Shown in pieces: positions 36,300 through 44,637 of a DNA stretch of 64,000 nt. This stretch comes from Paraburkholderia bannensis (GTDB lineage Bacteria; Pseudomonadota; Gammaproteobacteria; Burkholderiales; Burkholderiaceae): the NCBI RefSeq assembly GCF_014200455.1, contig NZ_JACHBW010000009.1, forward strand, positions 186,001-250,000. Reading direction: 5' to 3'. The notes under the pieces were generated by a model. The model searched no databases, was not told the origin of the DNA, and saw only the letters and a list, made by a program, of their open reading frames with translations. Numbering within the stretch: position 1 is the first letter of the stretch; the number at the start of each line of letters is the position of its first letter. The position numbers and the translations under genes were made by a program.

Positions 36300-39167
36300 A
36301 TGAAAAACCACGGCCTGTCACGGCGGGGTTTTCTCAAAGCCAGCATGCTGGCGGGCGTGGCGGTATATGTGGCGCCGTTTGGCAGCCGCGCATTCGCTGC
36401 CCTGTTCGAAGAAAAACTCCTCACACCGGTCAAATGGGATAGCGCCACCGGCGCGCCCAGCTTCCGTATCGACGGTATCGCCAAAGTCACGGGCTCGAAG
36501 ATCTTCGCGCGCGACATTCGCGCCGCCGACATGCCTCACTGGCCGCAGCAGCAGGCCCATGCGCTGATCCTGCGCACCACCCGGGCCGACTGCCTCTACG
36601 AAGGCTTCGACCTGAGCCTGCTGGGCGACGATCTCAAGCCTGAGCGCGTCGTCACCGCCGACGACCTGGCGCGCGACGGCCTGGCGTTTCCGGCCTTCTA
36701 TGGCGACGACATGCTGCTGCCCGCGGGCAAGACGCCCGCCTATCTGGGCCAGGCAGTCGCGATCCTGATCTATCACGATTTCGCGCGCTTTCGCTTTGCG
36801 AAGAATGCGCTCAAGTTCCGCGACGACGTGATCCGCTATGGCGCGCAGACCGGCGCGCTCGATCGCGATCCCTGGGGCACCTTCCGCTTCGTGCGCGTGG
36901 GCGGCAAGACGGCGTATGACGACGACGTCTATTCGAGCCTCAAGGACGCGCCCATCTTCCCGAGCATGATGCGCAAGCACGCGCCGGTCTGGCCGGACGG
37001 CAAGGAGCACGGCAAGCTCGACGAGCAGGGCATGTTCCACGCCGGGCGTATCGCCGACGAACTCGATCATCCGTCGCCGGACTGGCTGGTGTTCGAGCGC
37101 GAGTACAACACGCAATCCGTCGATACCGCCGCGCTCGAACCCGATAACGCCAACGTCTGGTACGACGCCGCCGCGCAATCGCTGCATATGGTGGTGCCCA
37201 CGCAGTCGCCGCTGGAAGTGGCGGATGCCGCTGCGGGCATGGTCGCGAAGTGCGGCTTTCCGGTGAAGCAGTTGTTCCTGCATCCGTGCTACACGGTGGG
37301 TTACGGCTCCAAGGATCACTTCAACGTGCCTTATTACGGGCTGGTGGCGGCGCTGTATGGCGACGGCCGCCCGGTGCGCTTCGCCAACGACCGCTACGAG
37401 CAGTTCCAGACCGCGCTCAAGCGCCACGCGTTCAAGATGCATTACCGCATTGCCGTGGATCGCAAGACCGGTTTGCTGCAATCGTTCAAGGGCGATTTCG
37501 AGGCCAACGGCGGCGGCCGCTGCAACTTCTCGCCTTCGGTGGCTATGGTGGGCGCGACCGCGGCGCAATCGATCTACTACTTCCCGAAGAACGACTTCGC
37601 AGCAGTGGCGATTGCCTCGCGTGCGATCGACGCGGGGTCCGCGCGCGGCTACGGCACGCTGCAAAGCATGGCAGCGACCGAAATGGCCGTCGACGAAATC
37701 GCCGCGCAACTGGGCCTTGACCCGATCGACTTCCGTATCAGGAACGCGCTGCGCTCGGGCATGAAGAACACCCAGGGCGCGATTCCCGCCGGCGCGATCC
37801 GCGTGGACGAGGTGCTCGAACGCGCGAAAGCGCATCCGTTGTGGACGCAGCGCGCGAAGCGCAAGACCGAATACGAAGCGGCCAATCCAGGCAAGCGTTA
37901 CGGCGTGGGCTTTGCCTGCGTGCAAAAAGATTTTGGTACGGGATCCGAAGCATCGATCGCAAAGGTCGAAATCGACGAAAACGGCAAGATCTCGCTGCAG
38001 CACACGGGCGCGGAGATCGGCACGGGCATGTCGACATCGCAGGCCGTGGCCGTGGCGAAGTGGCTCGGCAAGCCCGCGGCGGATATTCGCGTGGCCGTGA
38101 CGGACTGGCCCGATCTGCCGGTGGTGACAAGCGGCGATCCCTACATGATGAGCCAGGCCGATCAGGACAAGGCCAGCGTGAATCCGCGCTGGACGCCCAA
38201 TATCGCCTCGCCGTCGAGCGCAACGAACTCAGCGTATTACTTCACGCATAGCACGCGCGAAGCGGCGCGCGCCGTGTTCCGCTTGGGCCTGTGGCCGGCC
38301 GCGATGGCGATCTGGGGACAGGGCATCGGCGGCGGCCAGGCTGCGCCGCTGGTGGTGCGCATCGAGGACGCGCGCTGGGTGGACGGCAAGCTCACCGCCG
38401 CCGGGCTCGAACCGTTGCCGCTCGAACAGATCGCGAAGCAGGCGCATGCGATGGGCCTGGCTACCGGCGCGGCCGTGCATGTGTTCAACCGCTGGCAATG
38501 GGCGGAAGCCGAGTTCGTTATCGGCGGAACGATTGAGCGCATGCCGATCGACGCGCTTTCGCTGCGCTATGGAAAGGGCGACGCCAATACGGCAACGACG
38601 GCAGCGACAACAACCACCGTAACCGTTGCGCCCACAACCTTGCCGGTCACCGCCAACGGCTATCGCGTGCTGGACCGCAAGCGCGTGTTCATCCCGCCGA
38701 TGAGCCGCAATAACGCGGCGGTGACCTATTACAGCGCGGTGGGCACGCTGGTCGAACTGGCTGTGCACGAAGCGACCGGCAAGGTCGAACTGCTCACGCA
38801 TCACTCGATCATGGAGTGCGGCAACCAGATCTCGCCGCAACTGGTCTCGGGCCAGTTGCAGGGCGGTCTGGCGATGGGGATCGGCCACGCGCTGCACGAA
38901 TATCTGCCGCTCTACGAAGACGGCCCCGGCAACGGCACCTGGAACTTCAACCGTTACCAGTTGCCGCGCGCTTCGGACGTGGCCGTGTGGACGCAGAGCG
39001 GCGAAGTGCTGCCGCCGCTGTCCGAAACCGATCCGCCCAAAGGCATTGCCGAAGTGGTGATGATTCCCGTGGTAGGCGCGGTCGTGAACGGCATCGCGCA
39101 TGCCATCGGCCATCGCTTCACCGATCTGCCGGTGACCCCGCAAAAAATTCAGGAGGTGCTCGCATGA
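36300..39167 (+). CDS. Molybdopterin-binding subunit of a periplasmic molybdenum hydroxylase
   Basis: The 955-residue product starts with a Tat signal (SRRGFLK at residues 7-13). It matches the xanthine oxidase-type large subunit of the isoquinoline 1-oxidoreductase/aldehyde dehydrogenase group. Moco-site segments include GSARGYGTLQSM, GTGMSTSQAVAVAKWL and, near the end, KGIAEVVMIPVVGAVVNGI with the probable catalytic Glu. It hydroxylates an N-heterocycle or oxidises an aldehyde using water. It forms an operon with the 2Fe-2S subunit and a cytochrome c, so electrons go to the respiratory chain. No FAD subunit is present. The substrate is unknown. A Thr-rich segment near residues 765-780 looks like an insert. 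Confidence 0.9.
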   Translation: MKNHGLSRRGFLKASMLAGVAVYVAPFGSRAFAALFEEKLLTPVKWDSATGAPSFRIDGIAKVTGSKIFARDIRAADMPHWPQQQAHALILRTTRADCLYEGFDLSLLGDDLKPERVVTADDLARDGLAFPAFYGDDMLLPAGKTPAYLGQAVAILIYHDFARFRFAKNALKFRDDVIRYGAQTGALDRDPWGTFRFVRVGGKTAYDDDVYSSLKDAPIFPSMMRKHAPVWPDGKEHGKLDEQGMFHAGRIADELDHPSPDWLVFEREYNTQSVDTAALEPDNANVWYDAAAQSLHMVVPTQSPLEVADAAAGMVAKCGFPVKQLFLHPCYTVGYGSKDHFNVPYYGLVAALYGDGRPVRFANDRYEQFQTALKRHAFKMHYRIAVDRKTGLLQSFKGDFEANGGGRCNFSPSVAMVGATAAQSIYYFPKNDFAAVAIASRAIDAGSARGYGTLQSMAATEMAVDEIAAQLGLDPIDFRIRNALRSGMKNTQGAIPAGAIRVDEVLERAKAHPLWTQRAKRKTEYEAANPGKRYGVGFACVQKDFGTGSEASIAKVEIDENGKISLQHTGAEIGTGMSTSQAVAVAKWLGKPAADIRVAVTDWPDLPVVTSGDPYMMSQADQDKASVNPRWTPNIASPSSATNSAYYFTHSTREAARAVFRLGLWPAAMAIWGQGIGGGQAAPLVVRIEDARWVDGKLTAAGLEPLPLEQIAKQAHAMGLATGAAVHVFNRWQWAEAEFVIGGTIERMPIDALSLRYGKGDANTATTAATTTTVTVAPTTLPVTANGYRVLDRKRVFIPPMSRNNAAVTYYSAVGTLVELAVHEATGKVELLTHHSIMECGNQISPQLVSGQLQGGLAMGIGHALHEYLPLYEDGPGNGTWNFNRYQLPRASDVAVWTQSGEVLPPLSETDPPKGIAEVVMIPVVGAVVNGIAHAIGHRFTDLPVTPQKIQEVLA

Positions 39168-39850
39168 CGCTGCCCCCATCCGCTGCTTCCGCGGTGAGCG
39201 CCAGCGCCGCCGCCACTGCTTCCGCCGCTTCAGCGCCTCAAGCCCCGCAGGCATCGCAGTCAAAAGCGCAATCGCCCGCACCCGTCGAGCATCCGCTCGT
39301 CCAATACAAGCCCAAGGCGCTTTCGCTCACGATCAACGGCAAGTCAGTCGGCCCGATGCAGGTGCCCGAAGGCCTCATGATGATCGAGTTCCTGCACGAG
39401 TACGCGGGCCTGACCGGTTCGCGCCTGGGTTGCGGGCAGGGCGTGTGCCATGCCTGCGTGGTGATCCTCGACAAAGCCGATGGCACCAGCGAGGAAATGC
39501 GCACCTGCATCACCGGCGCGCACTTCTTCAACGGCAGCACGATCCGCACCGTCGAAGGCCATGCAAAGCGCAATGAAGCGGGCGAAGTGGTCGAACTCTC
39601 GCCGATCCAGCAGAAGTTCCTCGAACACTTCAGCTTCCAGTGCGGCTACTGCACGCCGGGCTTCGTCAACGCCGCAACGGTGCTGATCGAGCGCCTCAAA
39701 CGCGAGCCGGTTGCGAAGGCCGACGTAGAAAGCACCATCATGACCGCGCTCGACGGCCATCTGTGCCGCTGCACGGGCTACGTGCGCTACTACGAGGCGG
39801 TCAAGGACGTGGTGATGACCACGCCCGGCCTCGTGAAGGACGCGGCATGA
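39164..39850 (+). CDS. 2Fe-2S subunit of the molybdenum hydroxylase
   Basis: The 228-residue protein has an Ala/Ser/Pro-rich N-terminal extension of about 45 residues. Then come the two [2Fe-2S] domains of this family: a plant-ferredoxin-type cluster (CGQGVCHAC, first Cys near 90) and a helical domain (CGYCTPGF and CRCTGY). It passes electrons from the Moco to the cytochrome. It starts at an ATG overlapping the large-subunit stop, with AGGAGG upstream. No Tat signal of its own is evident, so it probably travels with the large subunit. Confidence 0.92.
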   Translation: MTLPPSAASAVSASAAATASAASAPQAPQASQSKAQSPAPVEHPLVQYKPKALSLTINGKSVGPMQVPEGLMMIEFLHEYAGLTGSRLGCGQGVCHACVVILDKADGTSEEMRTCITGAHFFNGSTIRTVEGHAKRNEAGEVVELSPIQQKFLEHFSFQCGYCTPGFVNAATVLIERLKREPVAKADVESTIMTALDGHLCRCTGYVRYYEAVKDVVMTTPGLVKDAA

Positions 39851-41100
39851 AGCGCGCGCTCATCCATCGCCTTGCGCATGGCGTGTTGTTCGCCGCCTGC
39901 GCGCTGACGCTCACGGCTTGCGGTCAGCAGGAATCGCCGCAATCGAATGCCGCGCATGCGGCCTTCACGCCCACGCCCGAACAGATCGCGCACGGCCGTT
40001 ATCTCGTCAAGGCCGCCGACTGCGCCGCCTGCCATACCTCGCAGGACGGCGCGCCGTTTGCGGGCGGCGTGAAAATCGCCTCGCCTTATGGCGCGTTCTA
40101 CGGCTCGAATATCACGCCCGACAAAGAGCACGGCATCGGCGACTGGAGCGCGGACGACTTCTATCGCGCGCTGCACGACGGCAATGCGCGCGGCAAGCGC
40201 CTGTATCCGTCGATGCCCTACACGTCGTATCGTCAACTCACGCGCGCGGATTCTGACGCGATCTACGCCTATCTGATGTCGGTGAAACCCGCGCCGGTGG
40301 CCAACCGCGCGCACGACCTCAGGTTCCCGTACAGCCTGCGCTTCGGCATGACGTTGTGGGACATGGTGTTCCTCAAGGACGCCTTGCCCGATGCATCGGC
40401 CGGGCAATCGGCGCACTGGCAGCGCGGACGCTATCTGGCGAACGCACTCGGCCATTGCGCCGAATGCCATACGCCGCGCAATTTCGCGGGCCAACTGGTC
40501 GATGCGAAGCCGCTTTCGGGCGCGGCGCTCGGCCGCGTCGTCGCGCCGGATATCACCCCGGCGGGACTCGCGGGGCGTGGCTGGACCGCTGCCGATCTGC
40601 AGACCTTCTTTAGCGTCGGTATCGCGCCGCAAGGTTCCGCGTTCGGCGAGATGTATCCGGTCGTGCACCTGAGCACGCAGTACCTCACGCAGGACGATGT
40701 GCGCGCGCTATCGGTCTATCTGCTGGGCGATACGCCGCCTGCGCCGCAGCCGCTCGCGGCTGTGTCCGCCGATGGTGCGGCGCTCGCGGCAGGGCGTTCG
40801 GTCTATCTGGCGGTGTGTGCGGGCTGTCATGGGCTGGCAGGCGAGGGTAAGCCGCACGTTGCGGTGCCGATGAACGGCAACTCGACCCTACGTCAGGCCG
40901 ATGCCCACAACCTGCTGGTCGCGATGCTGGACGGCATCGATACGCAGAAGTTTGCGGGTGTCGAAAACATGCAGGCGATGCCGGCGTTTTCCTCCACCCT
41001 GAGCGACGATGAACTCGCGCAACTGGCGAATTATCTGCGTGCGACGTGGGGCGGCCAGGCGGCGAACGTCACCGCAAGCGACGTAAAAGCACTGCGTTGA
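39847..41100 (+). CDS. Tri-haem cytochrome c lipoprotein, electron acceptor of the hydroxylase
   Basis: The 417-residue product begins with a lipoprotein signal ending LTAC (Cys25). It has three CxxCH haem sites: CAACH near 59, CAECH near 204 and CAGCH near 324. The layout matches the cytochrome subunit of periplasmic alcohol/aldehyde dehydrogenases. It overlaps the 2Fe-2S gene by four bases. It should take electrons from the hydroxylase and pass them to quinone or a terminal oxidase at the inner or outer membrane surface. The lipid anchor would hold the complex to a membrane. Confidence 0.93.
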   Translation: MKRALIHRLAHGVLFAACALTLTACGQQESPQSNAAHAAFTPTPEQIAHGRYLVKAADCAACHTSQDGAPFAGGVKIASPYGAFYGSNITPDKEHGIGDWSADDFYRALHDGNARGKRLYPSMPYTSYRQLTRADSDAIYAYLMSVKPAPVANRAHDLRFPYSLRFGMTLWDMVFLKDALPDASAGQSAHWQRGRYLANALGHCAECHTPRNFAGQLVDAKPLSGAALGRVVAPDITPAGLAGRGWTAADLQTFFSVGIAPQGSAFGEMYPVVHLSTQYLTQDDVRALSVYLLGDTPPAPQPLAAVSADGAALAAGRSVYLAVCAGCHGLAGEGKPHVAVPMNGNSTLRQADAHNLLVAMLDGIDTQKFAGVENMQAMPAFSSTLSDDELAQLANYLRATWGGQAANVTASDVKALR

Positions 41101-41106
41101 AACAAC

Positions 41107-41139
41107 GGTGGCAGAAGCGCGAGCCGCTTTCCTGCCACC
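41107..41139. terminator. Hairpin between the hydroxylase operon and the ClC gene
   Basis: An 8-base outer stem (41107-41114 with 41132-41139) continues into a 5-base inner stem with a 2-base bulge. It starts 6 bases after the cytochrome stop and ends 4 bases before the convergent ClC stop, so it may serve both directions. Confidence 0.5.
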
Positions 41140-41143
41140 ACGT

Positions 41144-42451
41144 TCAATGCCGCAGATACCGCTGCGCCAGCGCTTCATAGAGCGGCGGCGCAAACAGTTT
41201 GGACACCTGGCTGGCGATCAGCGCCGTCGCCATCAACGACAGCACCAGCGCGTGCCCGTTGATCATCTCGATCACGATGACGAAGGCCGTAATCGGACTT
41301 TGCGTGACGGCGGCGAGATAGCCCACCATGCCGAGCGCAATCAGCATCGGCAACTGCATCTGCCCGAACACCATATGCAGGGCATTGCCCATCCCCGCGC
41401 CAATCGCCAGTGACGGCGCGAACAGACCGCCCGGCGTGCCCGGCAGATACGATCCCACCATCGACGCCATCTTGGCGAGCGGATACGCCGCGCTGAGCTG
41501 CGAATGCCCTTCGAGCATGTTGCGCGCTTCCGCATAGCCGCTGCCGAACAAATGACCGCCGCTCGCCACGCCGATCACGGCGATAAAAAATCCGCACACC
41601 GCGCCAAACGCAACAGGACGTTGCGCGCGCAACGAAATCAGCCGCGCGGGCATCCAGCGCGGCGTGTTGAGCAGCAGCCAGCAGAACACCCCGCCCGCGA
41701 TCCCCGTCAACACGCCCACCAGCACGACCGCCGCCGCGAGCAGGTTGGGGAAGTGCCCGTCGATGGCGATGGTGCCGAAATAAACGTAATTGCCTTGCAG
41801 GGCGAGCGACACGACGCCCGCGAAGATGATGGCCGTGATCAGCACGCCGCTGGTGCGTTGCTCGAAGCTGCGCGTCAGTTCCTCGATGGCGAATACGACG
41901 CCCGCAAGCGGCGCGTTGAACGCCGCCGAAAGGCCCGCTGCCGCGCCCGCGAGAGCGAGCTTGTGTTCGAGGCCGACGCCGTAGATGCTGCGCAGGCGTG
42001 CCGGATAGAAGCGCCGCAGACTGAACATCAGCGCCGCGCCCACGTGAATCGTCGGACCTTCGCGACCGATGGTGAAGCCGCCGAGAATCGCCAGAAACGA
42101 CAGGGCAATCTTGCCGATGAGGATGCGCAGCGTGAGCAGACGCGGACCCAGCGTGCGCACATCGTGCAGTGTCGCGATGACCTGCGGAATGCCGCTGCCT
42201 TCCGAACCCGGAAACCATCGGCGCGTGAGCCAGACGCCCAGCGCCGCAACCGCCGGCGTGACGATGAGCGGCAGCCACGCCGCATGCGCGGTCCTGCGCA
42301 GGAACAGGTCGTAGCCGTAATCGATGAGGCGTGCGTAAAGCACGGCCACGAGGCCGGTGACGACCGCGCCGAGCCAGAAGATGCCGAGATACATCCAGCG
42401 GCGCTGGCTGCGCTGGATCGACCGGCGGTCGATGAGGGTCAGAATTCGCAT
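41144..42451 (-). CDS. ClC-family chloride channel/transporter
   Basis: The 435-residue membrane protein has the three ClC selectivity segments: GSEGSGIPQV, GREGPTIHVG with the gating Glu, and GLFAPSLAIGAGMGN. The gating Glu is kept, so it may be a Cl-/H+ exchanger like the bacterial ClC transporters. No C-terminal CBS domains are present. It is 78 bases downstream of a MarR-type gene on the same strand. A long perfect dyad lies 18-48 bases upstream of its start, which suggests direct repression by that regulator. Confidence 0.93.
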   Translation of the reverse strand: MRILTLIDRRSIQRSQRRWMYLGIFWLGAVVTGLVAVLYARLIDYGYDLFLRRTAHAAWLPLIVTPAVAALGVWLTRRWFPGSEGSGIPQVIATLHDVRTLGPRLLTLRILIGKIALSFLAILGGFTIGREGPTIHVGAALMFSLRRFYPARLRSIYGVGLEHKLALAGAAAGLSAAFNAPLAGVVFAIEELTRSFEQRTSGVLITAIIFAGVVSLALQGNYVYFGTIAIDGHFPNLLAAAVVLVGVLTGIAGGVFCWLLLNTPRWMPARLISLRAQRPVAFGAVCGFFIAVIGVASGGHLFGSGYAEARNMLEGHSQLSAAYPLAKMASMVGSYLPGTPGGLFAPSLAIGAGMGNALHMVFGQMQLPMLIALGMVGYLAAVTQSPITAFVIVIEMINGHALVLSLMATALIASQVSKLFAPPLYEALAQRYLRH

Positions 42452-42468
42452 GAGCGCGCTGGGAAAAT

Positions 42469-42499
42469 GCGGTTTATGGCATATTGTGACATAAACCGC
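42469..42499 (-). promoter_or_regulatory. Operator-like dyad before the ClC gene
   Basis: GCGGTTTATG (42469-42478) and CATAAACCGC (42490-42499) are perfect inverted 10-base arms with an 11-base AT-rich spacer. They lie between the MarR-type gene stop and the ClC start. A MarR-family site of this size and position is plausible; a terminator role is less likely because no T run follows. Confidence 0.5.
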
Positions 42500-42529
42500 G
42501 ACGGCGGCGCTGGAATTCCCGCGCGGTGC

Positions 42530-42916
42530 TTACCCGGCTTGCTCGCCAAAGACCCAGTGGAATGCGCCGTAGAGCGCCTTGTGCTGGGCCGCGAGTTCGA
42601 GCAGAAAGGACTCGCCCTTGGGCGTCAGATGCACCTGCACCTGGCGGCGGTCGGCGGGGTCGGGTTTGCGCAGCACCAGCCCGGCTGCCTCGCAGCGCGA
42701 AACCAGCGCCGCCGTGCCGTTGGGAGCGGCTTGCAGGCGCTCGGCGAGTTCGCCCACCGTCGCCCACTTACGGTCAGGAAAGCCGCAGACGTGCAGCAGA
42801 AGTTGATATTGCAGCGTCGTGATGCCGGCGGCGTTGGCGATCTCTTCCGAGGCGCGCAGGAATTTGCGCAGGTCGTAGCGGAAGGCCGACATGGCTTCGA
42901 GATCGTGCTTGTTCAT
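42530..42916 (-). CDS. MarR-family transcriptional regulator
   Basis: The 128-residue protein has the MarR winged helix: TTLQYQLLLHVCGFPDRK, VGELAERLQAAPNGTAALVS, the recognition and wing segment RCEAAGLVLRKPDPADRR, and LTPKGE. The ATG at 42916 is supported by AGGAG upstream. MarR proteins bind palindromes and are released by aromatic or phenolic ligands or by oxidation. The dyad just downstream of this gene is a candidate target and would link it to the ClC transporter. Confidence 0.9.
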   Translation of the reverse strand: MNKHDLEAMSAFRYDLRKFLRASEEIANAAGITTLQYQLLLHVCGFPDRKWATVGELAERLQAAPNGTAALVSRCEAAGLVLRKPDPADRRQVQVHLTPKGESFLLELAAQHKALYGAFHWVFGEQAG

Positions 42917-42982
42917 GTGCGCTCCTGAATGCTTTGCCGGTCGCAATGGCAATGGCCGGCCGCCAGGAGGTTACCACGCACA

Positions 42983-43195
42983 TCAAACGCTGACGATCAA
43001 CGGCACCAGCGTGGCGATGCATACGCCCAGTCCGATCACGGGCGCGCCCAGCGCGATCAAGCCAGGCGCCACAATCGCGCCCAGCACGGCAAGCGCTCCC
43101 AGACGTCGGCGCGCGAGCTGCCGGCTTTCGATCGACCCGCGCTGCAGCGCGTTTTCACCTGAACGGTGCGTATGCCTCGGAATGGTGATGGCCAT
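42983..43195 (-). CDS. Small membrane protein of unknown function
   Basis: The 70-residue product starts at the ATG at 43195 with a purine-rich GGGGGA site upstream. A basic, polar N-terminal half (IPRHTHRSGENALQR) is followed by one or two hydrophobic segments near the C-terminus (LGALAVLGAIVAPGLIALG). It is probably an inner-membrane protein with its N-terminus inside. No family is recognised. It is divergent from the gene pair at 43389-44637. Confidence 0.6.
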   Translation of the reverse strand: MAITIPRHTHRSGENALQRGSIESRQLARRRLGALAVLGAIVAPGLIALGAPVIGLGVCIATLVPLIVSV

Positions 43196-43388
43196 CAATC
43201 CCCCGAAAGAGTGGTGATATGGAAATAGCGATGCTATTAAATCGCGAATAAACGGCGCGCAAGGATTGGCGGGCCTCACGGTAAACGCGCCGTATAACGC
43301 GAGGTCTTTGCAATAACGCTCGCAATTTTTACGCCTGGTTTACGCAAAGCCCGATACGCTGGTTTCATCGCCACAACGCACGTATCCC

Positions 43389-43760
43389 GTGCCCGATCAG
43401 ATGCAACTCGCTCCATCCTTCGCGGTCCCCGACTCGCGTTCCGCCGCTTCCGCTTCCGCCTCTGCCTCCGTCGCACGTCGCCCATCCGCGACGATCCTGC
43501 CGTTTCGCGCCCCGCGCGCCTGGCTCGATATCGCGCTCAACGGCAAAACGCTGGCGCAATCGCGCACGCATCTGGCGGGGCTGTTGCACTCGGCGCTCGG
43601 CGTCTACGTGACGCGCACGGCCGAGCGCGGCGATTCGATCGTGGTTCGCCTCGACATCGCGCCGGAGGATTTTGGTTTCACCTTGCACACGCTGCTGGGC
43701 GCGGTGCCGGAAGCGACGATCAGCGCGCTGCGCGCGCGTGCCGACGGGGAGGCGCGCTGA
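43389..43760 (+). CDS. Small hypothetical protein upstream of the DapA-family gene
   Basis: The 123-residue product starts at GTG 43389. An Ala/Ser-rich low-complexity stretch (about residues 18-35) precedes a folded part with strand- and helix-like segments: AWLDIALNG, HLAGLLHSALGV, IVVRLDIAPE, FTLHTLLGAVPEATI. The folded part resembles the small protein at 4280-4627, sharing the (L)LxGLLxxALGV motif and overall pattern. It ends one base before the DapA-family gene, so the two are cotranscribed. No function is known. Confidence 0.65.
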   Translation: MPDQMQLAPSFAVPDSRSAASASASASVARRPSATILPFRAPRAWLDIALNGKTLAQSRTHLAGLLHSALGVYVTRTAERGDSIVVRLDIAPEDFGFTLHTLLGAVPEATISALRARADGEAR

Positions 43761-43761
43761 T

Positions 43762-44637
43762 ATGTACGCGGGAATCTGGCTGCCGCTTGTGACGCCGTTT
43801 CGCGACGGCGAGGTCGATGTATCCGCGCTCGAAGCGCTGACGCAGCGCTACGTGGAAAGCGGCATCGCAGGAATCGTTGCCTTGGGGACGACGGGTGAGG
43901 CCGCGTTGCTCGACCACCGCGAACGCAGTGTAGTCATGCAGGCGATCACGGAAACGGTCGCGGGGCGTGTGCCGGTCGTGGCAGGTGTGGGCGGCCTCGA
44001 CACCGCGGCCTTCGTTGACGAAGTCCATCGTCTGGAGGTCTGGGAGCCGGCCGGGTATCTGGTTTCCGCGCCAGCGTATCTATGCCCGGATCAGGAGGGC
44101 TTGCTCTGGCATTTCCGGCAGGTTGCCCAGGCGACCGAACGCGATATCGTGCTCTACGACGTGCCGCATCGCACCGGAGTCGGGCTCGCGGAAACAACGG
44201 TCGCCGGGTTGGCGGGCTTGCCCAATGTCCGCGCGATCAAGGCCTGCGCACGCGAGCGGTTCGCCGCGTTCGGCAAGTTGCCGATTGCGTTGCTGTGCGG
44301 CTCCGACGATGCGTTTCTCGAATGCCTGCGTGCGGGCGCGACCGGCGGCATTCTGGCGAGCGCCCATGTGAGCGCCGATCTGCTGGACGAAGTGCAGCGT
44401 CTTTTCATCAGCGGAAAAGAAGAGGCCGCGAGCCAACTGTTCGTACGGCTCGAACCGGTCCTCAAGCTGCTATTCGCCGCGCCCAATCCCAGCGCGATCA
44501 AGGCGATGCTGTCGCTGGGCGGCGGCGTGTCGGCGCAGACTCGCATGCCGATCACGCCCGCCAACGCGGCGCTGGTGCACCGCCTGGAGGCGGCGCGCAG
44601 GGAACTGGACGAACTGCGCGCCGTTTCGATCAGCTAG
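43762..44637 (+). CDS. Dihydrodipicolinate synthase (DapA) family aldolase
   Basis: The 291-residue protein has the DapA-family motifs: GTTGEAALLDHRE with the conserved Thr pair, the Tyr in IVLYDVPHRTGVGL, and the Schiff-base Lys in VRAIKACARE. Length and fold match the pyruvate-dependent aldolase family that includes DapA, N-acetylneuraminate lyase and KdgD. It sits with a small unknown protein, not with lysine genes, so it may be the housekeeping DapA or a catabolic paralogue. Its stop overlaps the convergent DadA-like stop by eight bases. Confidence 0.88.
   Translation: MYAGIWLPLVTPFRDGEVDVSALEALTQRYVESGIAGIVALGTTGEAALLDHRERSVVMQAITETVAGRVPVVAGVGGLDTAAFVDEVHRLEVWEPAGYLVSAPAYLCPDQEGLLWHFRQVAQATERDIVLYDVPHRTGVGLAETTVAGLAGLPNVRAIKACARERFAAFGKLPIALLCGSDDAFLECLRAGATGGILASAHVSADLLDEVQRLFISGKEEAASQLFVRLEPVLKLLFAAPNPSAIKAMLSLGGGVSAQTRMPITPANAALVHRLEAARRELDELRAVSIS

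Noticed and set aside
36318..38003. Very long antisense open frame (561 codons) opposite the molybdopterin subunit
   Set aside because: Composition is rich in Arg, His and Gln as in typical antisense frames of GC-rich genes, while the plus strand carries a clear enzyme.
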